Position numbers and translations under genes: made by a program
Part shown: one piece after another, positions 44,484 to 52,496 of the stretch
How the letters are laid out: every line of letters begins with the position of its first letter
How positions within the stretch are numbered: the stretch's first letter is position 1
Notes under the pieces: model-generated
What the model was told of the DNA's origin: nothing
The model's input: the letters and a program-made list of their open reading frames with translations, nothing else
Databases searched by the model: none
NCBI RefSeq assembly: GCF_001517085.1
Contig: NZ_LRAC01000133.1
Span: 22,811-86,810, forward strand
DNA from: Paenibacillus sp. DMB5
Lineage (GTDB): Bacteria > Bacillota > Bacilli > Paenibacillales > Paenibacillaceae
DNA length: 64,000 nt
Reading direction: 5' to 3'

Positions 44484-44678
44484 ATGGGTAAAGGTCTGTC
44501 ACTATGGTTCGCAACTTCTTCAATACTGATTCTTACAGCTGCTTCTATCTGCATCAGCTACAATATCTGGCTGGCGCTGCTGCTGGGCCTGCTCTGCATT
44601 CTTAACATCGGCTGGGGATTTATCCTCAAAGCGAGACTGAGACGCAAAGCGGAAGCCGCAGCACAGCGTTCCTCTTAA
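44484..44678 (+). CDS. Small hypothetical membrane protein
   Basis: A 64-residue protein with two hydrophobic segments (about residues 6-28 and 30-50) and a basic tail KARLRRKAEAAAQRSS. No family recognised. AAAGGAAGG lies nine bases before the start. Its stop codon shares bases with the trpS stop on the other strand. It lies entirely within the region that the trpS transcript would cross before its terminator. Confidence 0.5.
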   Translation: MGKGLSLWFATSSILILTAASICISYNIWLALLLGLLCILNIGWGFILKARLRRKAEAAAQRSS

Positions 44679-45664
44679 CGGTAGGGCAGGAAGCCCATCC
44701 GCTCCTTCACTTCAGTGAGTGTCTGGGAGGCTACGCTGCGGGCACGTTCTGCGCCCTGGGCCAGAATATCATCCAGCATACCCGAGCTGCGGATTTCATG
44801 ATACCGCTGCTGCAGCGGCTCCAGTGTAGCCACCAGCACCTCACCCAGATTCTTTTTGAAGCCCCCGTACATCTGCCCTTCATATTGGTCGGCAATCTGC
44901 TGCAGGCTCAGGCCGGAGCACTCTGCATAAATGCTCATCAGATTGCTGATTTCCGGCTTGTTCGCCGGATCGTACACCACTTCACGCCCCGAATCGGTAG
45001 TCGCGCGGCTGATTTTCTTGCGGATAACATCCGGCGGATCCAGCAGTGCAATGTAGCTCCCTGCATTGGGATTGCTCTTGCTCATCTTTTTGCTTGCATC
45101 GTCCAGCGACATAATCCGGGCGCCTACTTCCGGAATATACGGGGCAGGAATAGTGAAGAAATCACCGAACCGGTGATTAAAGCGTCCGGCCAGATCACGG
45201 GTCAGCTCCAGATGCTGCTTCTGGTCTTCTCCTACAGGTACCAGATCAGCATTGTAGACCAGAATGTCTGCCGCCATCAGTGACGGGTATACGAACAGCC
45301 CTGCGCCTACCGAATCTTTGCCGGAGGATTTGTCTTTGAACTGTGTCATCCGTTCCAGTTCGCCCATAGCGGTCAGTGTAGTGAGAATCCAGCCCAGCTC
45401 TGCGTGCTGGGGTACATGTGACTGCATGTACACGTTGGAAATTTTCGGGTCTATCCCTGCTGCAAGATAAAGTGCTGCAACGGATTGCGAGTTCTCCCGC
45501 AGCGCCGCAGGATCCTGGGCCACTGTAATAGCGTGCAGATCCACCACCATAAAGAAGCATTCATGCTCCTGCTGCAGCTTCACGAAATTTTTGATCGCGC
45601 CAATATAGTTACCGAGGGTCAGGGAACCGCTGGGCTGAATGCCCGACAATACTTTTTTAGCCAT
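44675..45664 (-). CDS. trpS: Tryptophanyl-tRNA synthetase
   Basis: A 329-residue class I synthetase charging tRNA-Trp. The HIGH-like motif is SGSLTLGNYIGA and the KMSKS motif is present intact as KKMSKSNPNAG. Typical bacterial length. The Met at 45664 is used, 11 bases after GGAGG. A tryptophan T-box leader and a consensus promoter lie upstream, so transcription responds to uncharged tRNA-Trp. Confidence 0.96.
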   Translation of the reverse strand: MAKKVLSGIQPSGSLTLGNYIGAIKNFVKLQQEHECFFMVVDLHAITVAQDPAALRENSQSVAALYLAAGIDPKISNVYMQSHVPQHAELGWILTTLTAMGELERMTQFKDKSSGKDSVGAGLFVYPSLMAADILVYNADLVPVGEDQKQHLELTRDLAGRFNHRFGDFFTIPAPYIPEVGARIMSLDDASKKMSKSNPNAGSYIALLDPPDVIRKKISRATTDSGREVVYDPANKPEISNLMSIYAECSGLSLQQIADQYEGQMYGGFKKNLGEVLVATLEPLQQRYHEIRSSGMLDDILAQGAERARSVASQTLTEVKERMGFLPYR

Positions 45665-45707
45665 GTTAATGATTTCCTCCATTCATTAATTCCTATTTAC
45701 GCGAACG

Positions 45708-45980
45708 CAAAAAGGCCCCACATCCGCAAGGGACGTGAGACCGTGGTGCCACCCTTATTCGCTGATTGGGAGTCCCGGCAGGAACAATGCACAAATCAGC
45801 CTTAGCTTCCGGTAACGGGGAAGAGCCGTCCGGTCTACTAAGGCCTGCAGCCTGTTCAAACGCGGCGCTCAAGGGTCCATTCGGCCAGGAGTGTCCTGCC
45901 GGTTCGCATCAACCACCGGTTTTCTGAAGGCTCACTTTCTGCTTACTTGTCCCTGTCATCACATTGTAATCAATTCTTAA
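45708..45980 (-). promoter_or_regulatory. T-box leader of trpS
   Basis: On the minus strand the T-box sequence AAGGGTGGCACCACGG (45741-45756) is followed by a terminator, GTCTCACGTCCC and GGATGTGGGGCC with TTTTTG. In the stem I region a TGG followed by A (45877-45879) is the likely tryptophan specifier codon. This fits regulation by uncharged tRNA-Trp. Confidence 0.93.
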
Positions 45981-45987
45981 TGCATTC

Positions 45988-46016
45988 ATCATAGAGCGAA
46001 CCCCGGATGTTGTCAA
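45988..46016 (-). promoter_or_regulatory. Predicted trpS promoter
   Basis: On the minus strand a consensus TTGACA (46011-46016) and TATGAT (45988-45993) with 17-base spacing, right before the T-box leader. Confidence 0.8.
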
Positions 46017-46102
46017 ATCGCTTAACTACTCCTGCCTAAATCTGTTATGATAAAGATATTCGTGTTCTATGCAATCAAGTAAATTAAAGGAGCATATCTC
46101 TT

Positions 46103-47077
46103 ATGAAACAGGTGACCAAAGGACAGTGGGGCGGTTATGATACCTACATTTTGCATAGCCGTGAACTGGAAGTCACGCTTTTGCCGCGTCTGGGGAACAA
46201 CGTGATTTCCTTATGGGACCGTAAGGAAGAGCGGCATATCCTGCGCACGCCTGATGAAAGCGACTTGGCTTTTTATATGCAGAAGCCCTACCATTTCGGC
46301 ATCCCGCTGTTAGTTCCTCCAGGACGTATACGCAAGGGGCAGTTCCGGTTCGGTGATGCAAGCTATCAGTTCGAGCAGAACTCGGCAGGAGACCATCACA
46401 TTCATGGCCTGCACCGGACCCAATCCTGGTGTGTCAGCGACATTGAAGAAGATGAGGACGGCTGTGCGGTCACGACTGAATTTAATACCGCTGACGATGA
46501 CAACTGGATGGCACAGTTCCCTGTTCCGCTACGTCTGGAGATGACATTCCGGCTGCAGGATGCCAGACTGCAGCAGACGCTGAAGGTCACTCATTTAGGA
46601 GACACGAGCATTCCTTTCGGGATCGGCTACCACACCTGGTTCATGATTGACGGACAGCCGCAGAGCTGGAAGCTGACTTTGCCTGCAGAAGGCATCTATG
46701 AGCTGAATGATGAGCTTCTTCCCAGCGGCAATCTGCTTCCTCTGGGTGAGCTGGACTCCCTGCATCATGGTATGAGCCTTGCCGGCAAGAATCTGGACAC
46801 CGTGCTTAGAACAAGCGTTCAGCAGCCTTCCGAAGCCCTGCTGATGCGTAATGACGGATACGGCATCCGTTATACAGCAGATAAGGACTATTTCCGCCAT
46901 TGGGTCATCTACACCAAAGGACTGGCCGAGCAGTACCTGTGTGCCGAGCCGTATACCTGGCTGCCGGATGCGCCTAATCTTGACCGGGATGCTTCTTTCA
47001 CAGGGCTGATCACCCTGAATCCCGGTGAAACCCTGACCCTGCCGAGCACACTTGAAATCCTTTATCCCACACTCTGA
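46103..47077 (+). CDS. Aldose 1-epimerase family protein
   Basis: A 324-residue beta-sandwich enzyme of the galactose mutarotase-like family, which interconverts sugar anomers. Recognisable are ELEVTLLPRLGNNVISL, a DHHIHGLHR segment and GIGYHTWFMID with catalytic-region histidines, and the C-terminal LCAEPYTWLPDAPN. RBS AAAGGAGCATATCTCTT. No sugar operon surrounds it, so the physiological substrate is open. Confidence 0.85.
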   Translation: MKQVTKGQWGGYDTYILHSRELEVTLLPRLGNNVISLWDRKEERHILRTPDESDLAFYMQKPYHFGIPLLVPPGRIRKGQFRFGDASYQFEQNSAGDHHIHGLHRTQSWCVSDIEEDEDGCAVTTEFNTADDDNWMAQFPVPLRLEMTFRLQDARLQQTLKVTHLGDTSIPFGIGYHTWFMIDGQPQSWKLTLPAEGIYELNDELLPSGNLLPLGELDSLHHGMSLAGKNLDTVLRTSVQQPSEALLMRNDGYGIRYTADKDYFRHWVIYTKGLAEQYLCAEPYTWLPDAPNLDRDASFTGLITLNPGETLTLPSTLEILYPTL

Positions 47078-47177
47078 TTTTCATATAATTTCCAGCCTTA
47101 AAAACTTCTGATTCCGTGCATGAATTCTCCTCTCCGCGCCCATACTATCTTCACAACGGACGAAGGAGGTGACAAAC

Positions 47178-47411
47178 ATGGGTCAAGCAGGTCAACAAGG
47201 TCGTGGAAGCCGTTCTAATAACCTGGTCGTTCCACAAGCGAATGCAGCGCTGCAGCAGTTGAAATACGAAGCAGCACAGGAGCTTGGCGTAACGATTCCT
47301 CAAGATGGTTACTACGGTAACTACACTTCCCGCGAAACCGGTTCTTTGGGAGGTTACATCACAAAACGTCTGGTACAACTGGCTGAGCAACAACTGTCCG
47401 GTCGTGCGTAG
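47178..47411 (+). CDS. Alpha/beta-type small acid-soluble spore protein
   Basis: A 77-residue DNA-binding spore protein that coats and protects spore DNA. The GPR protease cleavage region is KYEAAQELGV and the second conserved region is GSLGGYITKRLVQLAEQQL, both diagnostic. The Met at 47178 follows GGAGGTGACAAAC; a GTG three codons upstream overlaps this site. Expression is expected in the forespore from a sigma-G promoter; I could not identify one with certainty. A double hairpin terminator follows. Confidence 0.95.
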   Translation: MGQAGQQGRGSRSNNLVVPQANAALQQLKYEAAQELGVTIPQDGYYGNYTSRETGSLGGYITKRLVQLAEQQLSGRA

Positions 47412-47435
47412 TATCTAATTTTAAACGGATTTATC

Positions 47436-47510
47436 CGGCAGGGTTCATTCCCTGCCGGGCTGGTTATCAGCCCGTCTGCGCTTCATGCCGGAGCGCGGGC
47501 GGGCTTTTTG
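47436..47510 (+). terminator. Double hairpin terminator of the SASP gene
   Basis: First hairpin CGGCAGGG and CCCTGCCG (47436-47457); second, AGCCCGTCTGCGC and GCGCGGGCGGGCT followed by TTTTT (to 47510). Confidence 0.85.
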
Positions 47511-47539
47511 ATGATTCTGTTGCAGGCACTATGTATGGC

Positions 47540-47953
47540 TCAGCCTAAGTACTTGTCGGCAATTTCGCCGGTGTGCGAACCCCGCGGAGCCCGGATCATC
47601 AGATTTGCCATATTGTAGTTGGACTCCAGTACCGCGTCAACCGCCACCATGCCCTGGCGGACAGCAAATTCATAGCTGATTTCACCATGCGTCCAGCGGC
47701 GTTTATATTTCAGGCTCTCCAGCGCCATAAGGCGAAAGGAGGATTGCTGGGCAGAGGTTAACCCGTTCTGCTCTTCATTGAAGCTGCCGCAGCGGCCGGA
47801 CATGGGATTATGGCGGATACCAAACTTTCCGATGACATTATTTCTGATCTGCATGAACACAGTACCTGAGCTTAGCCCGGACAATTCCTCCTGCAGTTCC
47901 TTGAATACCAAATCCACCTGTCTTGCCAGAGATAATTGTTCCGTCCGTAGCAT
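47540..47953 (-). CDS. Hypothetical protein with leader repeat array
   Basis: A 137-residue soluble protein: a helical start LRTEQLSLARQVDLVFKELQEEL, a middle with GKFGIRHNPMSGRCGSFNEEQNGLTS, and a C-terminal LMIRAPRGSHTGEIADKYLG. No known domain. The start follows AGGGGGAACAAT. Its leader is array 3 of the tandem leader repeats, whose last hairpin arm ends five bases before the Shine-Dalgarno site. Conserved-looking and likely expressed, but function unknown. Confidence 0.65.
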   Translation of the reverse strand: MLRTEQLSLARQVDLVFKELQEELSGLSSGTVFMQIRNNVIGKFGIRHNPMSGRCGSFNEEQNGLTSAQQSSFRLMALESLKYKRRWTHGEISYEFAVRQGMVAVDAVLESNYNMANLMIRAPRGSHTGEIADKYLG

Positions 47954-47968
47954 ATTGTTCCCCCTAAA

Positions 47969-48071
47969 AGTTTTGTTAGCATAGCTTCCTGATTGGTCTT
48001 CGACAAAACTCGCTCCGAAAGCATACGCTTAGTTTTGTTAGCATAGCTTCCTGATTGGTCTTCGACAAAAC
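47969..48071 (+). repeat. Tandem leader repeat array 3
   Basis: A perfect 41-bp repeat at 47969-48009 and 48031-48071 (62-bp period), separated by a spacer containing GCATACGCTT. On the sense strand of the downstream gene it gives AGTTTTGT..ACAAAACT arms. A third, shorter echo of TTCGACAAAA follows to about 48090. A 14-bp palindrome GCCTTATATAAGGC lies at 48162-48175. Beyond this, up to 48317, I see nothing. Confidence 0.85.
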
Positions 48072-48317
48072 ACTCTTCGACAAAATTCATTTTAAAAGCG
48101 CCTGATTCGTTTAGTTCTCCGTTTTTACATGCATTTTCATCTTCACATTTGTGCCTAGCAGGCCTTATATAAGGCTTTAGGCTCATTATAGGACACAGTT
48201 TTCAGAGCTTCAACATTATTCAACATAATTGGGTTAATATTCCTAAGTATGCGCAGTTCACAATGTAATTTTTGAATATAACTCTAAATAACGACCAATT
48301 TCGACAACTTTCCATAT

Positions 48318-48344
48318 AAAAAAAGCCTCTAAAAAGAGGCTTTT
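48318..48344 (-). terminator. Terminator of pepF
   Basis: GCCTCT, AAAA loop, AGAGGC, with TTTTTTTAT on the minus strand; 74 bases after the pepF stop. Confidence 0.75.
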
Positions 48345-48417
48345 GCGCATTCACACGTACATTAAACAGTACTATTCATTCTGCAATATTATGATTTGTC
48401 TCATTTTTGACAAACAT

Positions 48418-50217
48418 TCAAGCAAATTGTTCAGTCAGACGCAGGAATTCGTTGATATCCTCCACGATAAGATCTACCGCTCCCTGCCAGAAATCAGGCT
48501 TCGTGAGATCGACTCCAAGGTGTTTCATGACCAGATCCTCCAGCGTCATCACCCCGGTATCCCGCAGCAGGCTGTCATATTTATCTGCGAACGACGGTCC
48601 TTCCTGCAGAGCCAGACGGTATAGGCCAGTGCTGAACATATAACCTACTGTATACGGGAAGTTGTAGAACGGAACATCCGTAATGTAGAAATGCAGCTTT
48701 GAAGCCCAGAAATGCGGGTGATATTCAGACAGCACGCCGCAGAATGCTTCTTTCTGCGCTTCTTCCATCAGCACCGACAGCTCCTCAGCGTTGACGAGAC
48801 CCTCCTTGCGTTTCTCGTAGAAACGGGTTTCGAACAGGAAACGTGCATGGATATTCATAAAGAAAGCTACGCTGTTCTGAATTTTCGCTTCAAGCAGAGC
48901 CAGCTTTTCATCAGCATCAGAAGAAGCCTTAACCTGGGCGTCAGCTACAATTACTTCTGCAAAGGTGGAGGCTGTCTCCGCAACATTCATAGCGTAATTT
49001 TGGTTGAAGAAGGGCTGATCATCCAGCAGGTAGGAATGGTAAGCATGGCCCAGCTCATGTGCCAGTGTCGACACGTTGGAGGGTGTGCCGCTGTATGTCA
49101 TAAAGATTCGCGATTCCTTGCTCTCAGGAAACGATACGCAGAATCCGCCCGGACGCTTGGCCGGACGGTCTTCGACCTCAATCCAGTCATTGTCGAAAGC
49201 CAGTTCGGCAAAATCAGCCAGCTTCGGACTAAATTTGCGGAATTGCGTCACAATGTCTTGTGCTGCCGTTTCGTAAGGAATTTTGCCGGAGGATTTGCCG
49301 ACTGGTGCATCCACATCAACCCAGGACAGTGAATCCTTGCCGAGAACCTTGGCTTTACGCTGCAGGTAGGAAACAAGCGCCGGCTTATTTCTGGTGATAA
49401 CTTCCCACATCATATCAAGTGTAGCCCGCGACATGCGGTTGATGGCAAGAGGCTCCTTGAGCACATCCTCCCAGCCGCGTCCCTTGTACAGCTTCAGGCG
49501 GAAGCCGGCCAGATGATTTAATGTATCGGCACTATAATCTTCGGCAGCTGTCCATGCTGTCTCCCATTTCCGGAACATGGCTTCACGGACACCGGCATCA
49601 TCATCACTCAGCTTGTTGAACGCCTGGCCGACAGACAGCAGCTTGGTTCCGTCCTTGTCTTCAAAAGGGATTTCAATTGCGCCGACAATAGTCTCGTAAT
49701 GCTCGCTCCAGCCGTGATATCCGTCGACGGCCAGTTCAAGAGCAAGACTTTCCAGCTCGGGGCTCATCTTCTCACGGGCCTGGGCGCGGCGTTCACTGAG
49801 CACAAACGTAAGCGGGGCAATCTCGGGGCGGGACATCCACTGTGCCCATACCTCATCAGAGGTCTGGCGCAGGATGCTGTCAAACCGGGAGCTGATGCCT
49901 TCGAACCCGGCACGGAGTCCTGTCACCTTGGCAGACAGGCGGACAGCCCCCTTATCCTGCTGGTTCTGGGCGCCCAGACAGCCGGCGAATTCCGAGGCCT
50001 GGGTCAGACGTGCGGCGCAGCTCTGCAGCAGTTCGATCACGCCATCCAGGGCAGCCGTATCGTAGGCATTGACAGGAAATACAGCACTGTTAACCTGCTC
50101 ACTCAGAGCAGCGATATCGCTTTCGAGCTTATTCAGGAAGTCTGCGAACTCGGCGGAGGAGGATCCCCCCGGAAAAATGGAGTCCAGATTCCAGGTTACT
50201 GAGATAGGTTGTTTCAT
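48418..50217 (-). CDS. pepF: M3 family oligoendopeptidase F
   Basis: A 599-residue zinc metallopeptidase that degrades oligopeptides in the cytosol. The catalytic HExxH is LAHELGHAYHS (about residue 385), with the supporting Glu 20 or so residues on (AETASTFAEVIVAD). N-terminal helical region typical of PepF/M3B. I start it at the Met at 50217 (MKQPISVTWNLDSIFPGG); the longer frame has no family similarity. The ribosome site, GGTG five bases away, is weak. Its terminator is at 48318. Confidence 0.9.
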   Translation of the reverse strand: MKQPISVTWNLDSIFPGGSSSAEFADFLNKLESDIAALSEQVNSAVFPVNAYDTAALDGVIELLQSCAARLTQASEFAGCLGAQNQQDKGAVRLSAKVTGLRAGFEGISSRFDSILRQTSDEVWAQWMSRPEIAPLTFVLSERRAQAREKMSPELESLALELAVDGYHGWSEHYETIVGAIEIPFEDKDGTKLLSVGQAFNKLSDDDAGVREAMFRKWETAWTAAEDYSADTLNHLAGFRLKLYKGRGWEDVLKEPLAINRMSRATLDMMWEVITRNKPALVSYLQRKAKVLGKDSLSWVDVDAPVGKSSGKIPYETAAQDIVTQFRKFSPKLADFAELAFDNDWIEVEDRPAKRPGGFCVSFPESKESRIFMTYSGTPSNVSTLAHELGHAYHSYLLDDQPFFNQNYAMNVAETASTFAEVIVADAQVKASSDADEKLALLEAKIQNSVAFFMNIHARFLFETRFYEKRKEGLVNAEELSVLMEEAQKEAFCGVLSEYHPHFWASKLHFYITDVPFYNFPYTVGYMFSTGLYRLALQEGPSFADKYDSLLRDTGVMTLEDLVMKHLGVDLTKPDFWQGAVDLIVEDINEFLRLTEQFA

Positions 50218-50329
50218 AGCTTCACCAATCCTTTGCACATATTGGGTTTTCTTTGTATTTGACTCTGAGCCATGGTAAAGTGAATACGAAAAGGAGCAGT
50301 TCATCACATTTTTTAAGGAGGGCTGCAAC

Positions 50330-50509
50330 ATGAAGCCACTGCAAATTTCGCCGGAAACGGCCATTACCTTGTCGAAACAGCTCGGCGTTCCCCTGGAACA
50401 CTTGATGCATATGCCTCAACATATTTTGCTGCAGAAAATTGCCGAATTATCCAAGAAACAGAGCGAGACCGCCGGTACTGAAAGTCTGCCTGAGAAGGAA
50501 CAGGAATGA
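50330..50509 (+). CDS. YycC-like small protein
   Basis: A 59-residue protein: MKPLQISPETAITLSKQLGV, then a helix with HLMHMPQHILLQKIAEL. This PLQISxETAxxLSxQLGVPLExLxHMPQH pattern matches my memory of the YycC family of Bacillales, of unknown function. AAGGAGGGCTGCAAC precedes the start. Its stop overlaps the start of the next gene (ATGA), so the two are translationally coupled. Confidence 0.7.
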   Translation: MKPLQISPETAITLSKQLGVPLEHLMHMPQHILLQKIAELSKKQSETAGTESLPEKEQE

Positions 50510-50736
50510 TTCCGTTCAGCCATACCTGGCCTTATGACATTATCTACGGGGACTTGTATGTACAGACCTGTCCGTTCTGCAGCAAGGAGAACGTGCTTTT
50601 GCCGATGAAACCAAAGGAACTGCAGCTTGTGCGCGACGGCAAAAAAAAGCTCCTGGTGTTCCCCTGCTGCAGCACAAGCCCGACGGTAATCGACAATGAT
50701 GCCGATTACCTGCTGTTCGACCGTGCCGTCCGCTGA
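50506..50736 (+). CDS. Small cysteine-containing hypothetical protein
   Basis: A 76-residue protein with QTCPFCSKEN and FPCCSTS, a likely zinc-ribbon or redox pair (CxxC and CC). It overlaps the preceding YycC-like gene by four bases. Not recognised beyond that. The bidirectional hairpin at 50770 ends the unit. Confidence 0.65.
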   Translation: MIPFSHTWPYDIIYGDLYVQTCPFCSKENVLLPMKPKELQLVRDGKKKLLVFPCCSTSPTVIDNDADYLLFDRAVR

Positions 50737-50769
50737 CCGGTTGGGCAGAACCGCAGTCTAGCACTGGGG

Positions 50770-50810
50770 ATAAAGCGCAAACAGGGAATCCTGTATTGCG
50801 CTTTATTTAT
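50770..50810. terminator. Bidirectional terminator
   Basis: ATAAAGCGCAA and TTGCGCTTTAT pair perfectly, with an inner ACAGG/CCTGT arm. Confidence 0.8.
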
Positions 50811-50838
50811 GCCCGTTATAGCGCCGTTCTCCTAAGCA

Positions 50839-51549
50839 TTACAGATTCGCACCTTCCGGCATTCCGTCCGGTTCAGCATCCTCCCCGCGCATCTGCTCCC
50901 GCAGCAGGGCCCACTGCTCACGGGCCGACCGGATCATTGCGGCATCCATAATCCTCTGGTCGTTAATCAGGCGCGAAAACCATCTTACAGCTTTGTTATA
51001 CTCGCCTACACGGCGGTTCAACTCGCCGATAAGGAACATCAGCCTCGCATCATTGCCACCCATCCCGTCATTTTCAAACACTTTAATGTATTCATCAAGC
51101 GAGTAGCGCAGGAATCGCTGCTCCTGCTCTGTATCTCCTTTGTAACGGTACATCCAGGCGATATGATGCAGGTGGCTGGCGATAATCCGCGATTTATCGT
51201 TGATACACTGGCTGCAGATCAGTGCAAGCTTGTATGTTTCGAGGGCAGTCTCCCAGCTGCGTTTCCCGCCGAAATCACGGGACTGCCAACGGCTTGCCAC
51301 CTGCTCCTTAAAAGCCTTCTTCTGCCAGTCGGCCAGCTTATCAGCTGAATTCTCGGTAGAAGCGAACCCGCAGTTCGGACAGATGCGTACCACATAATAG
51401 TCCGGATTCTCGTCTTTATAGTAGGAGCAGAAATCAGCATCCCGGCGGATGGCCCGCTTCAGGCTCGGACGCACCCTTGAGGTAGAAAATTCATTTTCAC
51501 AGTGAATACAGATTACTTTTATTGAATACAGGGGGATTAATTCCGACAA
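50839..51549 (-). CDS. DUF2225 family protein
   Basis: A 236-residue cytosolic protein. An N-terminal zinc-ribbon-like part has VICIHCENEFSTSRVRPS and RICPNCGFA (two CxxC); TPR-like helices follow (SRIIASHLHHIAWMYRYKGD, LIGELNRRVGEYNKAVRWF). This combination marks DUF2225. TTG start at 51549. Downstream of the globin gene by 31 bases and probably cotranscribed. Function unknown; protein-protein contact by TPR repeats is inference. Confidence 0.85.
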   Translation of the reverse strand: MSELIPLYSIKVICIHCENEFSTSRVRPSLKRAIRRDADFCSYYKDENPDYYVVRICPNCGFASTENSADKLADWQKKAFKEQVASRWQSRDFGGKRSWETALETYKLALICSQCINDKSRIIASHLHHIAWMYRYKGDTEQEQRFLRYSLDEYIKVFENDGMGGNDARLMFLIGELNRRVGEYNKAVRWFSRLINDQRIMDAAMIRSAREQWALLREQMRGEDAEPDGMPEGANL

Positions 51550-51580
51550 ATGCCCTCATCCTTTCACCATCAGCAGCTCT

Positions 51581-51964
51581 TTATTCCTCGGGCATATTGA
51601 CAAAATGATGTGCGGGTCCGGAAAGACGGTTCAGCACGGCGGAGCGGAGCGGCTCGCTGACCCCGGACTCTTCCAGCGCTTCTTTCATGCAGTCCAGCCA
51701 TTCCTCCGCCCGCTCGGGTGTGATAGGGACATGCATATGCCTGGCTCTCATCATCGGATGTCCATGTTGCTCCGAAAATAACGCAGGCCCGCCAAAAAAC
51801 TGGCTTAGAAATTGAAACTGCTTCTCCATAACAGGAGTAATATCAGCAGGGAATAACGGGCTGAGCTGTGGATGAAGCTGCACCTTGGCATAAAATACTT
51901 CTACCAGCCGGTGAAGCCCCTCAGCGCCCCCCAGGTTGTCATACAGGCTTTGGTTTGGATTCAT
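51581..51964 (-). CDS. Truncated hemoglobin (group II, YjbI-like)
   Basis: A 127-residue 2-on-2 globin that binds heme and O2 or NO. N-terminal SLYDNLGGAEGLHRLVEVFYA, the FFGGPALFSEQHGHPMM loop and RARHMHVPITPERAEEW with the proximal His are the group II pattern. Typical length. It precedes the DUF2225 gene. Roles in NO or oxygen handling are known for the family; none is shown here. No strong Shine-Dalgarno site is visible. Confidence 0.92.
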   Translation of the reverse strand: MNPNQSLYDNLGGAEGLHRLVEVFYAKVQLHPQLSPLFPADITPVMEKQFQFLSQFFGGPALFSEQHGHPMMRARHMHVPITPERAEEWLDCMKEALEESGVSEPLRSAVLNRLSGPAHHFVNMPEE

Positions 51965-52013
51965 GGAGGTTACCAGCTTTCTTCCTTTTTAGTGTATGTC
52001 CTTTTCATTATAA

Positions 52014-52040
52014 CAAAATAACCCCACAAAGTGGGGTCTT
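52014..52040 (-). terminator. Small terminator-like hairpin
   Basis: ACCCCAC and GTGGGGT pair, with TTATTTTG on the minus strand. It lies upstream of the globin gene, so it would end transcription coming from the right on the minus strand. Confidence 0.6.
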
Positions 52041-52103
52041 AACATGAATGCTGATTCAGGTACTTTGCGGAGCAGAAAGCTCATGCCAAGTAAACACGGC
52101 TAT

Positions 52104-52187
52104 GCCGTCCTTCAGAGAAGGCGGTAACCGTTTCTGCGAGAAATATAAGGATGATTGATAGCGTAGAACATATCAATTCTTATATTT
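52104..52187 (+). repeat. Dispersed hairpin repeat, copy B
   Basis: Matches 15797-15876 over its full length, with a perfect inverted repeat AAATATAAG (52141-52149) and CTTATATTT (52179-52187). No reading frame is conserved between the two copies. The neighbouring 52041-52103 stretch has no feature I can name. Confidence 0.75.
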
Positions 52188-52219
52188 TAAAAAAAAGAGC
52201 TCTAAACTAGGTTTAGCGC
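52185..52219 (-). terminator. Terminator of the 31-residue membrane peptide gene
   Basis: On the minus strand GCGCTAAAC, CTA, GTTTAGAGC, then CTTTTTTTT, 13 bases after the small gene at 52232-52327. Confidence 0.7.
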
Positions 52220-52231
52220 CCTGTAAATTAT

Positions 52232-52327
52232 TTAATAGGTCCTGAACTCCTCATCACCGGGAGGGACGAGCGAGACCCGGATTACATATACAAAAGCACA
52301 AACCAGAACTCCGGCAACCACACTCAT
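52232..52327 (-). CDS. Putative 31-residue single-pass membrane peptide
   Basis: Starts MSVVAGVLVCAFVYVIRVSL and ends PPGDEEFRTY: one hydrophobic helix followed by an acidic tail. GGAG lies eight bases before the chosen Met; two further ATG/GTG codons upstream are possible. It is followed at once by an intrinsic terminator, which supports a real short transcript. No known family. Confidence 0.5.
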   Translation of the reverse strand: MSVVAGVLVCAFVYVIRVSLVPPGDEEFRTY

Positions 52328-52496
52328 CACCATCACTCCATCCCTAATTATTGATATAAGGCGTGCGTTTATTCTTTTTTATAATACCATAACCGGGGCT
52401 GAAAATCACAAGTTATTGCAAACGCTTTCTGGTTTTTTTTGTGCTGTTTGTCCTGCTTTCCGCATACAACTAATCATAGACCGGGAGGCGTTGCTG

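Noticed and set aside
47872..48186. 104-codon frame across array 3
   Set aside because: Repeat-derived and overlaps the start of the hypothetical gene at 47540-47953.
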